Shown in pieces: positions 42,767-50,608 of a stretch of 64,000 nucleotides of DNA (position 1 is the first letter of the stretch; each line of letters begins with the position of its first letter). Where the stretch lies: assembly GCA_001916715.1 (NCBI GenBank), contig MNSZ01000061.1:115642-179641 (forward strand), written 5' to 3'. The notes under the pieces are model-generated. The model was not told the origin of the DNA, made no database searches, and was given only the letters and a program-made list of their open reading frames with translations. This DNA is from Firmicutes bacterium CAG:24053_14 (GTDB lineage: Bacteria > Bacillota > Clostridia > Oscillospirales > Oscillospiraceae). Both the position numbers and the translations under genes were made by a program.

Positions 42767-43712
42767 GGTTAAAGAGGTTCCCGTTTTTCTGTTTACGGGC
42801 TTTCTCGAGAGCGGAAAGACCAAGTTCATTCAGGAAACGCTTGAGGACAAGCGCTTCAACAGCGGCGAGAGAACGCTGCTGATCGTCTGCGAGGAGGGCG
42901 AGGAGGAGTACGCGCCCGACAAGTTCTCCGCGCCGAACGTTTTCATGGTCAATGTCGAGGAGCAGTCCGAGCTTACGCGCGCCAATCTGCGCAAGTGGCT
43001 CGACGAGCACGACTGCGAGAGATGCGTCATCGAGTACAACGGCATGTGGATGCTCGACGATCTGTATCAGGCGCTGCCTGAGATGTGGATGGTGTATCAG
43101 GAGTTTTTCTTCGCCGATGCGCGCAGCATCCTCAGCTACAACGCCAATATGCGCAACCTCGTTTACGATAAGCTCAAAAGCGCAGAGCTGACGGTTTTCA
43201 ACCGCTATGACGATTCTATCGACAAGATGGAACTGCACAAGCTCGTTCGCGCCGCCTCGCGCCGCAGCGACATCGCCTATGAGTACGCCGACGGCACCGT
43301 CAAGTATGACGAGATCGAGGATCCTCTGCCGTTCGACCTTGACGCGCCTATCGTCGAGATCGGTGACGACGACTATGCCGTGTGGTATCGCGATATGTCC
43401 GAGGAGCCGAAAAAGTACGAAAACAAGGTCGTTCGCTTCAAATGCCGCTATTTAAAGCGCAAAAAGGTCCCGGCCGGAAACTTCATAGTCGGCCGCCACG
43501 TTATGACCTGCTGCGCCGAGGATATCCAATTTGCGGGCCTTATCTGCCAGTGGGAGGATTCCGACAGCATCGTCGGCGACTCCTGGCATGTGCTCACCGC
43601 GCGCATTAACTTCAAGTTCAGCCGCGCCTACGGCAAAAAAGGCCCCGTGCTCACCTTCATCGAGGACTCGCCCTGCGAAGTCCCCGAGCAGCCCGTCGCC
43701 ACATTCTTTTAG
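42759..43712 (+). CDS. CobW-like GTPase domain fused to a YcgQ-type C-terminal domain
   Basis: A 317-residue protein. The N-terminal half resembles the preceding GTPase (Walker A GFLESGKTK) but lacks the CxCC motif and carries a shortened P-loop domain (about 1-175). The C-terminal part (about 215-317: VVRFKCRYLKRK, FIVGRHVMTCCAEDIQFAGL, GPVLTFIEDSPCEVPEQP) resembles the C-terminal domain of YcgQ/DUF1980 proteins, which accompany metal-related permeases. The TTG start has AAGGAG 10 nt upstream and overlaps the preceding gene. The stop TAG is the repeat's first TAG. Confidence 0.65.
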   Translation: MSKVKEVPVFLFTGFLESGKTKFIQETLEDKRFNSGERTLLIVCEEGEEEYAPDKFSAPNVFMVNVEEQSELTRANLRKWLDEHDCERCVIEYNGMWMLDDLYQALPEMWMVYQEFFFADARSILSYNANMRNLVYDKLKSAELTVFNRYDDSIDKMELHKLVRAASRRSDIAYEYADGTVKYDEIEDPLPFDLDAPIVEIGDDDYAVWYRDMSEEPKKYENKVVRFKCRYLKRKKVPAGNFIVGRHVMTCCAEDIQFAGLICQWEDSDSIVGDSWHVLTARINFKFSRAYGKKGPVLTFIEDSPCEVPEQPVATFF

Positions 43713-44256
43713 AGGCGAATTGACGCACCTACAAATACATTTATCTCTGGTAGCCCGGTTCGAGACTACCGACAAAACCGTGAAACTGCCGCGCTACGCA
43801 AGGTTGTGCTATATTAGTGCAAAATTTGCGCCGCACCTGATTGGCTCCACTGTCAAGGGGAGCAGGCAGCTTGCTGCCGAGGGGTTGAATAAAAAAACTA
43901 TTAACTAACAGCTATTAGCTCTCCGCCGCGGCCAACAGCCGCTCGTAGGGAACGGATTCATCCGATCCGCATGTTATGGTTTAGTCGGCAACTCCCGGTC
44001 GGGCTGACGCAATAAATGTATCGGTACAACGCTAAAGCGCCTCTAAAAAAACGCCTCTAAATGTCTTCCCCTTGCGGAGCTTGAGGGGAAGGCAATTGGG
44101 TGCAGATAAGATTTGCACTAATATAGAACAAACTCCGGCTCTCAGCTAACAGCTCACTGCTATCAGCTGCGGAGAAACCGTACGGTTTCCTCCGCAGTCT
44201 CGATACCGGGTTCACGCAATAAATGTATAAGGAGCGGCGTTAATTCGCCACTGAAA
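43708..44256. repeat. Family I mosaic repeat, locus I-11
   Basis: It opens in the stop codon of the previous gene (TTTTAGAGGCGAATTGACGC). It holds the AAGGGGAGCAGGCAGC module, GTAGGGAACGGATTCATCCG, a first right tip doubled as GCGCCTCTAAAAAAACGCCTCTAAA (44036-44062; see text), the CTTCCCCTTGCGGAGCTTGA module and a second right arm. It ends GGAGCGGCGTTAATTCGCCA next to the ABC transporter start. Confidence 0.85.
44229..44256 (+). promoter_or_regulatory. Ribosome-binding site inside the repeat, joined to ATG through a hairpin
   Basis: AAGGAG (44229-44234) is followed by GGCG-TTAATT-CGCC (44236-44249) and ACTGAAA, then ATG at 44257. It is 22 nt from the start in line and about 8 nt if the hairpin folds. 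No other ribosome-binding site is seen. Confidence 0.5.
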
Positions 44257-45975
44257 ATGGATTTTAAGAATAAAAAACCGTTTGAAATATTCGTCGCGTA
44301 CATAGTGCGTGAGAAAAAGCTGTTTATAATCGACACGATATGCGCGGTGCTGGTCGCGGCGATAGACCTTGCATTTCCGTATGTGTCGAAAAACAGCATG
44401 CAGACCTATCTGCCGCAGAGCATGTACAAGACGTTTTTCATCGTTATGGCGATACTTGCGGCGGCGTATGTGCTCAAGGCGGCGCTGTACTATGTCATCA
44501 CCGTGCTCGGCCACCGCATGGGCGTCAACATTGAATCGCGCATGCGCGAGGATCTGTACAGCCACATGCAGGCGCTGTCATTCGGCTTTTATGACAAAAA
44601 CCGCACCGGCACGCTTGTGAGCCGGCTCACGGGCGATCTGTTCGAGATCACCGAGCTTGCCCACCACGGCCCGGAAAACATCATCATCTGCGCGCTGACG
44701 ATCGTCGGCTCGATGCTCATCATGTTCACGATAAACTGGCAGCTGACGCTCGTTCTTGCGGTGCTGCTGCCGCTGTGCCTGTGGTTCACGCTCAAGTGCC
44801 GCGTGAAGATGAAGGATGCGAACATGGAGGTCAAGCGCAAGATGGGCGTCATCTACTCCGCGCTTGAAAACGGCGTTTCCGGCGTGCGCACGGCCAAGGC
44901 GTTTGCCAACGAGGAGCTTGAAAAGCAGAAATTCGACGCGGCAAACGACATGTACCGCGGCGCGAAAAAGGAATACTACAAAACCATGGGTGCGTTCATG
45001 AGCGGCATGGAGTTCACGACTGGCATCATGCCCGTCGTGGTCATTGCCGTCGGCGGCGTGCTTATCATGAACGGCCGCTTCAGCTACATAGACCTCATAA
45101 CCTTCACGCTTTACGTTTCGACCTTCATCAACCCCGTGCGCAAGCTCGCGCAGTTTGCCGAGATCTACATGCAGGGTGCTGCCGGCTTCGAGCGCTTTCT
45201 TGAGATCATGCGCACCGAGCCCGAGATCGTCGATGCCCCGGACGCAGTCGATATCGGCCGCATCCGCGGCGATATCGCGCTCAACGACGTTAGCTTCACC
45301 TACGACAGCGCCGAGGTGCTGCACCACGTTTCGCTGCGCGCCGAGGCAGGCAAAACGCTCGCGCTCATAGGCCCGTCCGGCGGCGGCAAGACCACGATCA
45401 GCCAGCTGATCATGCGGTTTTACGACGTGTCCGACGGCAGCGTCACCGTTGACGGAACGGACGTGCGCGGCATAACTCAGGCCTCGCTGCGGCGCAACAT
45501 CGGCATCATCCAGCAGGATGTTTACATGTTTGCCGGGACAGTGCGCGAGAACATCCGCTACGGCCGCCCGGACGCGACCGACGAGGAGATCGTCGAGGCC
45601 GCGCGCCTTGCCGAGCTGCACGACGAGATCATGCAGATGCCCGACGGCTACGACAGCTACATCGGCGAGCGCGGCGTGATGCTCTCCGGCGGCCAGAAGC
45701 AGCGCATATCCATTGCACGCGTGTTTTTGAAAAATCCGCCCGTGCTTATCCTCGATGAGGCGACCAGCGCACTGGACACCGTCACCGAGCGCCGCATTCA
45801 GGCCTCGCTCGACCGGCTGTGCGTCGGCCGCACGAGCATCGTCATCGCCCACCGCCTGTCAACCATTCGCAATGCCGACAGCATCGCCGTCATCGAGCAC
45901 GGCCGCATCGCCGAGCAGGGCAATCACGAAGAGCTCCTCGCCCTCGGCGGCACCTATTTTTCGTTGGCGAATTGA
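44257..45975 (+). CDS. ABC transporter, fused membrane and ATPase domains (MsbA/MDR-like exporter half)
   Basis: A 572-residue half-transporter. A six-helix membrane domain (about 15-315) is followed by an ATPase with Walker A GPSGGGKTT, signature LSGGQKQR, Walker B VLILDEATSALD and H-loop IAHRLST. It should act as a homodimeric exporter of lipids, peptides or drugs, since no partner gene adjoins. The upstream signals lie within a family I repeat. The C-terminus SLAN and the TGA come from a degenerate repeat tip (TTTTTCGTTGGCGAATTGAGG). Confidence 0.9.
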   Translation: MDFKNKKPFEIFVAYIVREKKLFIIDTICAVLVAAIDLAFPYVSKNSMQTYLPQSMYKTFFIVMAILAAAYVLKAALYYVITVLGHRMGVNIESRMREDLYSHMQALSFGFYDKNRTGTLVSRLTGDLFEITELAHHGPENIIICALTIVGSMLIMFTINWQLTLVLAVLLPLCLWFTLKCRVKMKDANMEVKRKMGVIYSALENGVSGVRTAKAFANEELEKQKFDAANDMYRGAKKEYYKTMGAFMSGMEFTTGIMPVVVIAVGGVLIMNGRFSYIDLITFTLYVSTFINPVRKLAQFAEIYMQGAAGFERFLEIMRTEPEIVDAPDAVDIGRIRGDIALNDVSFTYDSAEVLHHVSLRAEAGKTLALIGPSGGGKTTISQLIMRFYDVSDGSVTVDGTDVRGITQASLRRNIGIIQQDVYMFAGTVRENIRYGRPDATDEEIVEAARLAELHDEIMQMPDGYDSYIGERGVMLSGGQKQRISIARVFLKNPPVLILDEATSALDTVTERRIQASLDRLCVGRTSIVIAHRLSTIRNADSIAVIEHGRIAEQGNHEELLALGGTYFSLAN

Positions 45976-46104
45976 GGCTGCTGCGGATACATATATCTCT
46001 GGTAGCCCGACCGGAAATTGCGGAGGAAACCATAGTGTTTCGCGTAACATGAATGCGCCAAAGTCCTTTGTCGTCCGACCGGAAACAACGGAATAAACCG
46101 TGCG
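45957..46104. repeat. Family I repeat fragment, locus I-12
   Basis: A left arm only: a degenerate tip in the ABC transporter stop, then GCTGCGGATACATATATCTC, CCCGACCGG and AAACCAT blocks. A second partial arm ends with AACCGTGCGG. No right tip is seen; the element is broken at the acetyltransferase remnant. Confidence 0.65.
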
Positions 46105-46179
46105 GTTTTTCCGTAGCTTACAGCCCGACTCACAGAAATCGTAAGGAAGTCCTGCGTCCAGTTTTTCTTCTTCCGTCAT
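46105..46179 (-). pseudogene. Remnant of a maltose/galactoside O-acetyltransferase (N-terminal tip)
   Basis: From ATG at 46179 the frame reads MTEEEKLDAGLPYDF, the characteristic N-terminus of the Maa/LacA sugar O-acetyltransferase family, with AGGGG upstream. After about 25 residues similarity ends and the sequence enters repeat I-12. The rest of the gene (about 160 residues) is absent. Confidence 0.5.
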
Positions 46180-46205
46180 TCTAAGCCCCTCAGATCAGAT
46201 CCATC

Positions 46206-46253
46206 TTATCCCACAGGTGCTGAGTCTGCGCAGTACCTGTGGGATAATTTTTT
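46206..46253 (+). terminator. Rho-independent terminator without an intact gene
   Basis: TTATCCCACAGGT and ACCTGTGGGATAA form a 13-bp stem followed by TTTTTT. It is probably a leftover of a lost gene in the scar region. Confidence 0.75.
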
Positions 46254-46280
46254 CGGTTATTGAATTTTCTGCTCCGAGTC

Positions 46281-46400
46281 AGCGCGGTACGGTATTTAGC
46301 CGGAGATCGTAGCGGCAAGATTACGATGGACATTTACGCTAAGGTGAAATATAATAGACCGGAGGAACTCATCCGAGCAGCTGATCGAGCATGGATGTAG
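46281..46400 (+). pseudogene. Remnant of a tyrosine recombinase/phage integrase (C-terminal end)
   Basis: The frame encodes AVRYLAGDRSGKITMDIY followed by AKVKYNRPEELI and stops at TAG. This matches the C-terminal catalytic block of integrases, in which the Tyr of MDIYAKV is the nucleophile and the usual LLGHSS is degraded to LAGDRS. No start or upstream catalytic domain is seen, so only about 40 codons remain. Confidence 0.7.
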
Positions 46401-46415
46401 AATGAGGTGAAAAAT

Positions 46416-47390
46416 ATGTGTACAGCAGCAACTTATAAAACAGAAGATCTTTATTTCGGCCGCACGCTCGACTACGAATTTTCCTACGGCGAAACGGTCA
46501 CCGTCACGCCGAGAAATTTCAGGCTTGAATTTCGCCACATGGGCGTAACGGAGCGGCATTTTGCCTTCATCGGCATGGCGCATGTCGCGGATAACTATCC
46601 GCTGTATTACGACGCGGTGAACGAAAAGGGGCTGTGCATTGCCGGGCTGAATTTCGTCGGCAACGCGCATTACCGCGAGTGCCGTGAGGGGAAGGACAAC
46701 CTTGCCCAGTGGGAGCTGATACCGTGGATCATGGCCCGGTGCGCGTCGGTGAGCGAGGCAAAGGCTCTGCTTGCCCGGATAAACCTCACCGCCGAGCCGT
46801 TTGCTCCGAATCTGCCCACGGCGCAGCTGCACTGGATCATTTCGGACAGAAGCGGTTCGATTACGCTCGAAAGCGTCAGCGACGGGATCTTCGTCTATGA
46901 TAATCCCGTTGGCGTTTTGACGAACAATCCGCCGTTCCCGATCCAGCTGTTTAATCTTAATAACTATAGGGGTCTGTCCGTCGATAATCCGGAAAATCGA
47001 TTTTCCGAGCAGCTTGAGCTGAACGCTTACAGCCGCGGAATGGGTGCTATCGGCCTGCCCGGCGACCTGTCGTCTGCGTCCAGATTCGTGCGCGTTGCTT
47101 TCACCAAAATGAACTCGCTGTCAGATGACGACGAGAAGTCGAGCGTCAGCCAGTTTTTCCACATTCTCGGTTCGGTCGATCAGCAGCGCGGCTGCTGCCG
47201 ACTGGCGGACGGAAAGTACGAGATATCCATCTACACCTCGTGCTGCAACGCCGATAAGGGCATTTATTACTATAAAACCTATGATGATCACAGTATAGTC
47301 GGCGTTGACATGAACCGCGAGGAGCTTGACGGCTCGGCGCTCATAGCCTATCCGCTGAAAACGGACATGGAGTTTGAGATCTTGAACTGA
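46416..47390 (+). CDS. bsh: Choloylglycine hydrolase (bile salt hydrolase)
   Basis: A 324-residue Ntn hydrolase closely matching the bile salt hydrolase branch. Starting at the ATG at 46416 gives Cys2, which becomes the N-terminal nucleophile after Met removal. Other active-site residues are in place: Arg16 and Asp19 in FGRTLDYEF, Asn in AGLNFVG, Asn in LTNNPPF and Arg in SASRFVRVAF. Clostridial-type blocks (LPGDLSSASRF, YTSCCNADKGIYYY) support BSH over penicillin acylase. It would release glycine or taurine from conjugated bile acids. GAGGTG precedes the ATG. The neighbouring scar with an integrase remnant suggests acquisition by transfer. Confidence 0.85.
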   Translation: MCTAATYKTEDLYFGRTLDYEFSYGETVTVTPRNFRLEFRHMGVTERHFAFIGMAHVADNYPLYYDAVNEKGLCIAGLNFVGNAHYRECREGKDNLAQWELIPWIMARCASVSEAKALLARINLTAEPFAPNLPTAQLHWIISDRSGSITLESVSDGIFVYDNPVGVLTNNPPFPIQLFNLNNYRGLSVDNPENRFSEQLELNAYSRGMGAIGLPGDLSSASRFVRVAFTKMNSLSDDDEKSSVSQFFHILGSVDQQRGCCRLADGKYEISIYTSCCNADKGIYYYKTYDDHSIVGVDMNREELDGSALIAYPLKTDMEFEILN

Positions 47391-47401
47391 GGGAATTTGT
47401 T

Positions 47402-47620
47402 GTGGAAGAGATAAAAACCGGCCGCTACCGGCATTTTAAGGGCAACGAATATCGCGTTTTGTACGTCGCAAAGCACAGCGAAACGCTCGAGCCGATGGTG
47501 GTGTATCAGGCGCTGTACGGCGAATATGGCATCTGGGTGCGCCCGGCGAGCATGTGGAACGAGCTTGTCGAGCGCGACGGCAGGACGTATCGGCGCTTTA
47601 CTTATGTAGGAGATCGATAA
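47402..47620 (+). CDS. DUF1653 protein
   Basis: A 72-residue protein of the DUF1653 family, recognised by GRYRHFKGNEYRVLYVAKHS, YQALYG and WVRPASMWNE. The start is GTG, with GAGGGA upstream. It lies 11 nt after the bile salt hydrolase gene and 1 nt before the ArsC-like gene, so the three are probably cotranscribed. Function is unknown. Confidence 0.8.
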   Translation: MEEIKTGRYRHFKGNEYRVLYVAKHSETLEPMVVYQALYGEYGIWVRPASMWNELVERDGRTYRRFTYVGDR

Positions 47621-47621
47621 C

Positions 47622-47978
47622 ATGATTTTTCTTTGCTACCCCAAATGCAGCACCTGCCAGAAGGCGCAGAAATGGCTTGACGCAAACGGAGTTTCCTACG
47701 AGCTTCGGAATATCAAGGACGATAAGCCCACCGAGGCCGAGCTGCGCGCGTGGCATAATCTGAGTGGATTGCCGCTGAAAAAGTTTTTCAACACAAGCGG
47801 TCTGCTGTATAAGGAGCAGGGACTGAAGGATAAGCTCCCCGGCATGACCGAGGACGAGATGTATGCCCTGCTCGCAACGGACGGAATGCTCGTCAAGCGC
47901 CCGATGCTCATCGCCGACGACTTCGTTCTGGTCGGTTTTAAAGAGCCGGAATGGGAAAAAGCAGTGAAGCATCAGTAA
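47622..47978 (+). CDS. ArsC/Spx-family thioredoxin-fold protein
   Basis: A 118-residue protein of the arsenate reductase/Spx superfamily. CSTC near residues 9-12 gives a CxxC redox pair, and RPMLIADDFVLVGF is the typical C-terminal block. The length and CxxC fit the YffB/Spx-like group, either a redox regulator or a reductase; the arginine triad needed for arsenate reduction cannot be confirmed. It ends the bsh-DUF1653 unit. A family II element follows 2 nt after its stop. Confidence 0.85.
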   Translation: MIFLCYPKCSTCQKAQKWLDANGVSYELRNIKDDKPTEAELRAWHNLSGLPLKKFFNTSGLLYKEQGLKDKLPGMTEDEMYALLATDGMLVKRPMLIADDFVLVGFKEPEWEKAVKHQ

Positions 47979-47980
47979 TG

Positions 47981-48288
47981 AAAAAACCGCCTAAAGGCCG
48001 GCTGACATAAGAAGACACACGCCAAAAAAGGCGGAGCAAGCACGAATGTCTATGTTGCGACGGCTTGGTATACACAAAGTATGCCTGCACGCCGCGCCTC
48101 GACCTCGCACTTGCTCCGTCATTTTTGGTGCTGCGCAGTTTTGAAGCTGAGATTTTTTGTTCCTGCAAGGACAAAGTCGCTGAGCATACTGACGTATTCT
48201 CAAGGCTTTGGACGCCGCAGGGGCGAAAAAGATTGCTTCAAAACCGTATGTTTTCTTGTGTCAACCGGCCTAAGATTAGGCGGTTTTT
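47981..48288. repeat. Family II structured element, copy A
   Basis: About 300 bp folding as a terminal stem plus two long hairpins. Terminal stem: CCGCCTAAAGGCCGGCTGAC and its imperfect inverse near 48263-48287, with A and T runs outside. Hairpin 1 pairs CCAAAAAAGGCGGAGCAAG (48022 on) with CTTGCTCCGTCATTTTTGG (ending 48127). Hairpin 2 pairs GTTTTGAAGC (48138 on) with GCTTCAAAAC (ending near 48244), with an inner GCATACTGACGTATTC loop. It lies between convergent genes and can also act as a terminator. Confidence 0.75.
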
Positions 48289-48289
48289 C

Positions 48290-49543
48290 CTATTTCGCGT
48301 AGCGGTTTATGAACTCTGCGCGTGTTTTTGAGTACATGATCTTCTGACTGCTGTAAAGGCCGAAGTAGCCCGAGAGCATGTACGATATGCCGCAGGCAAG
48401 CGCGAAGTACAGCAGCTCGCCCGAGCCGAACAGCTCGACCGACAGGATGATCGACGCTATCGGGCAGTTTACCGCGCCGCAGAACACCGCGACGAGCGCG
48501 ATCGCCGACGCGAACTGCGCCGGTATGCCAAGCAGCGGCCCGACCGTGCAGCCGAGGACCGCACCGATGAACATCGTCGGCACTATCTCGCCGCCCTTAA
48601 AGCCGAAACCTATGGTAACGGCGGTGAAAGCTATCTTCCATAAAAAGCCCCAAGCCGGAGCCTTGCCCTCGCCGAGGGCGGAGGCGATGATGTCGGTGCC
48701 GATGCCGTTGTAGCTTTCGTCGCCGACGATGAGCGTCAGCACGATGACGATAACGCCGCCCAAAAATGCGCGCAGATATATATTTTTGACGGTTTTGGCC
48801 GCAAATTGCTCGGTTTTGTGCATTGCAACGCAGAACACGATGCTGACCAGCGCACACACGACGGCGAGGACGCACACGCGCAGCAGCAGCCCGAACTCCA
48901 GCGGCGCGAGCGCGACAGAGTAGCGCATTGGTGCAATGCCGAACAGCAGCGACACGCCGTACGCCGTCACCGACGCGACGAGGCATGGGATCAGCCCCGA
49001 GTAATGTAGGATGCCGACCGATATGACCTCAAGCGCGAATATTGTTGCGGTCAGAGGTGTTCCGAACAGCGCAGCGAACACCGCGCTCATGCCGCAAAGC
49101 GTGACAAGGCGCATGTCCTTGTCATCAAGCTTCAGCAGCCGCCCGACGCGGTAGCCGATGCCGCCGCCTATTTGAAGTGCCGCGCCCTCGCGGCCTGCCG
49201 AGCCGCCGACGAGATGAGTGATCGCCGTCGAAACGAAAATGACAGGCACAAGCATGATGGGGACCTTCTCACCGTCGTGGATCGAGTCGATAATGTTGTT
49301 TGTGCCCTCGCCCTCCATCTTGCTCACCCGATAGATCAGCGCGATCGCAAGACCGCCGATCGGCAGCAGGAACACCAGCCACTGGTGCTGCGCCCTGAAC
49401 GATGTTGCAAAATCGACCGTCAGGTGGAACGCCGACCCGACCAGTCCGCACATAAGCCCCGTCACCACCGACAGCAGCACCCAACGATAAAATGTTCTGA
49501 AATATTTTCCGACGCTTATCGCGCCGCTTTTAAAACTGTCCAC
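48290..49543 (-). CDS. ClC-family chloride channel/transporter
   Basis: A 417-residue membrane protein. The ClC selectivity-filter motifs are visible: GGSAGREGAALQIGGGIG (the GREGA form of GxEGP) and GGEIVPTMFIGA (the GGxxxPxLxxGA form). About ten or more helices span the length. The frame is open upstream through the repeat tip, but the GTG at 49543 (MDSFKSG) is chosen because AAGG lies 11 nt before it. The real start lies within 20 nt of repeat I-13. Confidence 0.85.
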   Translation of the reverse strand: MDSFKSGAISVGKYFRTFYRWVLLSVVTGLMCGLVGSAFHLTVDFATSFRAQHQWLVFLLPIGGLAIALIYRVSKMEGEGTNNIIDSIHDGEKVPIMLVPVIFVSTAITHLVGGSAGREGAALQIGGGIGYRVGRLLKLDDKDMRLVTLCGMSAVFAALFGTPLTATIFALEVISVGILHYSGLIPCLVASVTAYGVSLLFGIAPMRYSVALAPLEFGLLLRVCVLAVVCALVSIVFCVAMHKTEQFAAKTVKNIYLRAFLGGVIVIVLTLIVGDESYNGIGTDIIASALGEGKAPAWGFLWKIAFTAVTIGFGFKGGEIVPTMFIGAVLGCTVGPLLGIPAQFASAIALVAVFCGAVNCPIASIILSVELFGSGELLYFALACGISYMLSGYFGLYSSQKIMYSKTRAEFINRYAK

Positions 49544-49560
49544 TGTTATCCATACCTTCT

Positions 49561-50094
49561 TTTTAGAGGCGCATTGCCGCACCTACGGATACGCATATTG
49601 CGGTATCCCGGTGTCGAGGGTGCGGAGGAAACCGTAGTTGCCACGCACACCGTGAGATTGTGCTATATTAGTGCAAAATTTGCACCGCACCCAATTGTCT
49701 TCCCCTTGCGGAGCTTGAGGGGAAGATGCCGCTTGCGGCAGATGAGGTGTAATTATATCCGCGCCGTAGGCGCTACACATTGTGCCGATACGTATTTTGC
49801 GGTTGCCCGACCGGTAGGTACCGACGAAACCATCACAGCGAAACGGATAAATCCGTTCCCTACGAGCGACCTTTGGCCGCAGCGGAGAGCTAATAGCTGA
49901 TAGTGAATTAGGCGCTTTTATTCAACCCCTCGGCAGCAAAGCTGCCTGCTCCCCTTGACAGGTGAGCCAATGGGTGCGGCGAAAAACTCAGCTTGCACTA
50001 CCGGGTTGCGAGGCAGCCACGGTTTTCTCCGCACCCTCGAACCGGGCAACCGCAATATGCGTATCCGCAGCTGCCTCAATTCGCCTCTAAAAAG
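49561..50094. repeat. Family I mosaic repeat, locus I-13
   Basis: Left tip TTTTTAGAGGCGCATTGCCG near the ClC start; right tip GCCTCAATTCGCCTCTAAAAA in the GNAT stop. The core from about 49690 to 50000 is nearly identical to 51790-52110 in locus I-14, apart from about 22 nt missing here. Confidence 0.9.
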
Positions 50095-50608
50095 CCATGA
50101 CGCGGCGGCGCATGTAGTCGAGGAAATTGTTGTACTCGGCCTCGTCGATCCTGCGCGGAGACGACATGATTATGAGCCTGTGACCCTTGCAGTCGCGGTG
50201 ATACGGCAGATGCGTGTAGTCATAGTCGTTGGCCGCAAAGCCGTTTCGCTCATAAAAGCCCTTTCTGCGCCGGCTGATCTCGTCCACGGGCGGGTCGATC
50301 TCCAGAATGATCGTCTTGCCGCGCGCCCGGAGCAGCTCCAGCGCACGTGCTCCGCAGCCGCGGCCGCGCACATCCGGCAGCATGCAGAAATGCTCGACGT
50401 AAATAAAGTCCGCGTTTTCCCAGCTGAGCACCGTTCCTACGAAGCTTTCGTTTTCATAGATAAGCTCGAAATGATACTCCGGGTCGCTCATTATTTTTGC
50501 CTGAGAATCCGGCTCGCGCTGCTCGTTGTAGGGAAAGCTCATGCCGTAAAGCTCCATTGCAGGAGCAAACATCTCGTCGTTTATATTATTTATTCTCACG
50601 AATTTCAT
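50087..50608 (-). CDS. GNAT-family N-acetyltransferase
   Basis: A 173-residue GNAT protein. The acetyl-CoA loop is seen in HFCMLPDVRGRGCGARAL (residues about 73-90) and GFYERNGF is a typical late block. The substrate is unknown. The start overlaps the end of the CmpB-like gene by 23 nt, so the two are coupled. The stop TAG is the terminal TAG of repeat I-13 read on this strand (TTTTTAGAGGCG). Confidence 0.8.
   Translation of the reverse strand: MKFVRINNINDEMFAPAMELYGMSFPYNEQREPDSQAKIMSDPEYHFELIYENESFVGTVLSWENADFIYVEHFCMLPDVRGRGCGARALELLRARGKTIILEIDPPVDEISRRRKGFYERNGFAANDYDYTHLPYHRDCKGHRLIIMSSPRRIDEAEYNNFLDYMRRRVMAF

Noticed and set aside
46281..46400. A prophage or integrative element at 46 kb
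   Set aside because: Only the last 40 codons of an integrase remain; no other phage or conjugation genes and no attachment-site repeats were seen.
46407..46415. GTG at 46407 as the start of the bile salt hydrolase
   Set aside because: It would place the catalytic Cys at residue 5; the enzyme needs Cys directly after the start Met, which the ATG at 46416 gives.
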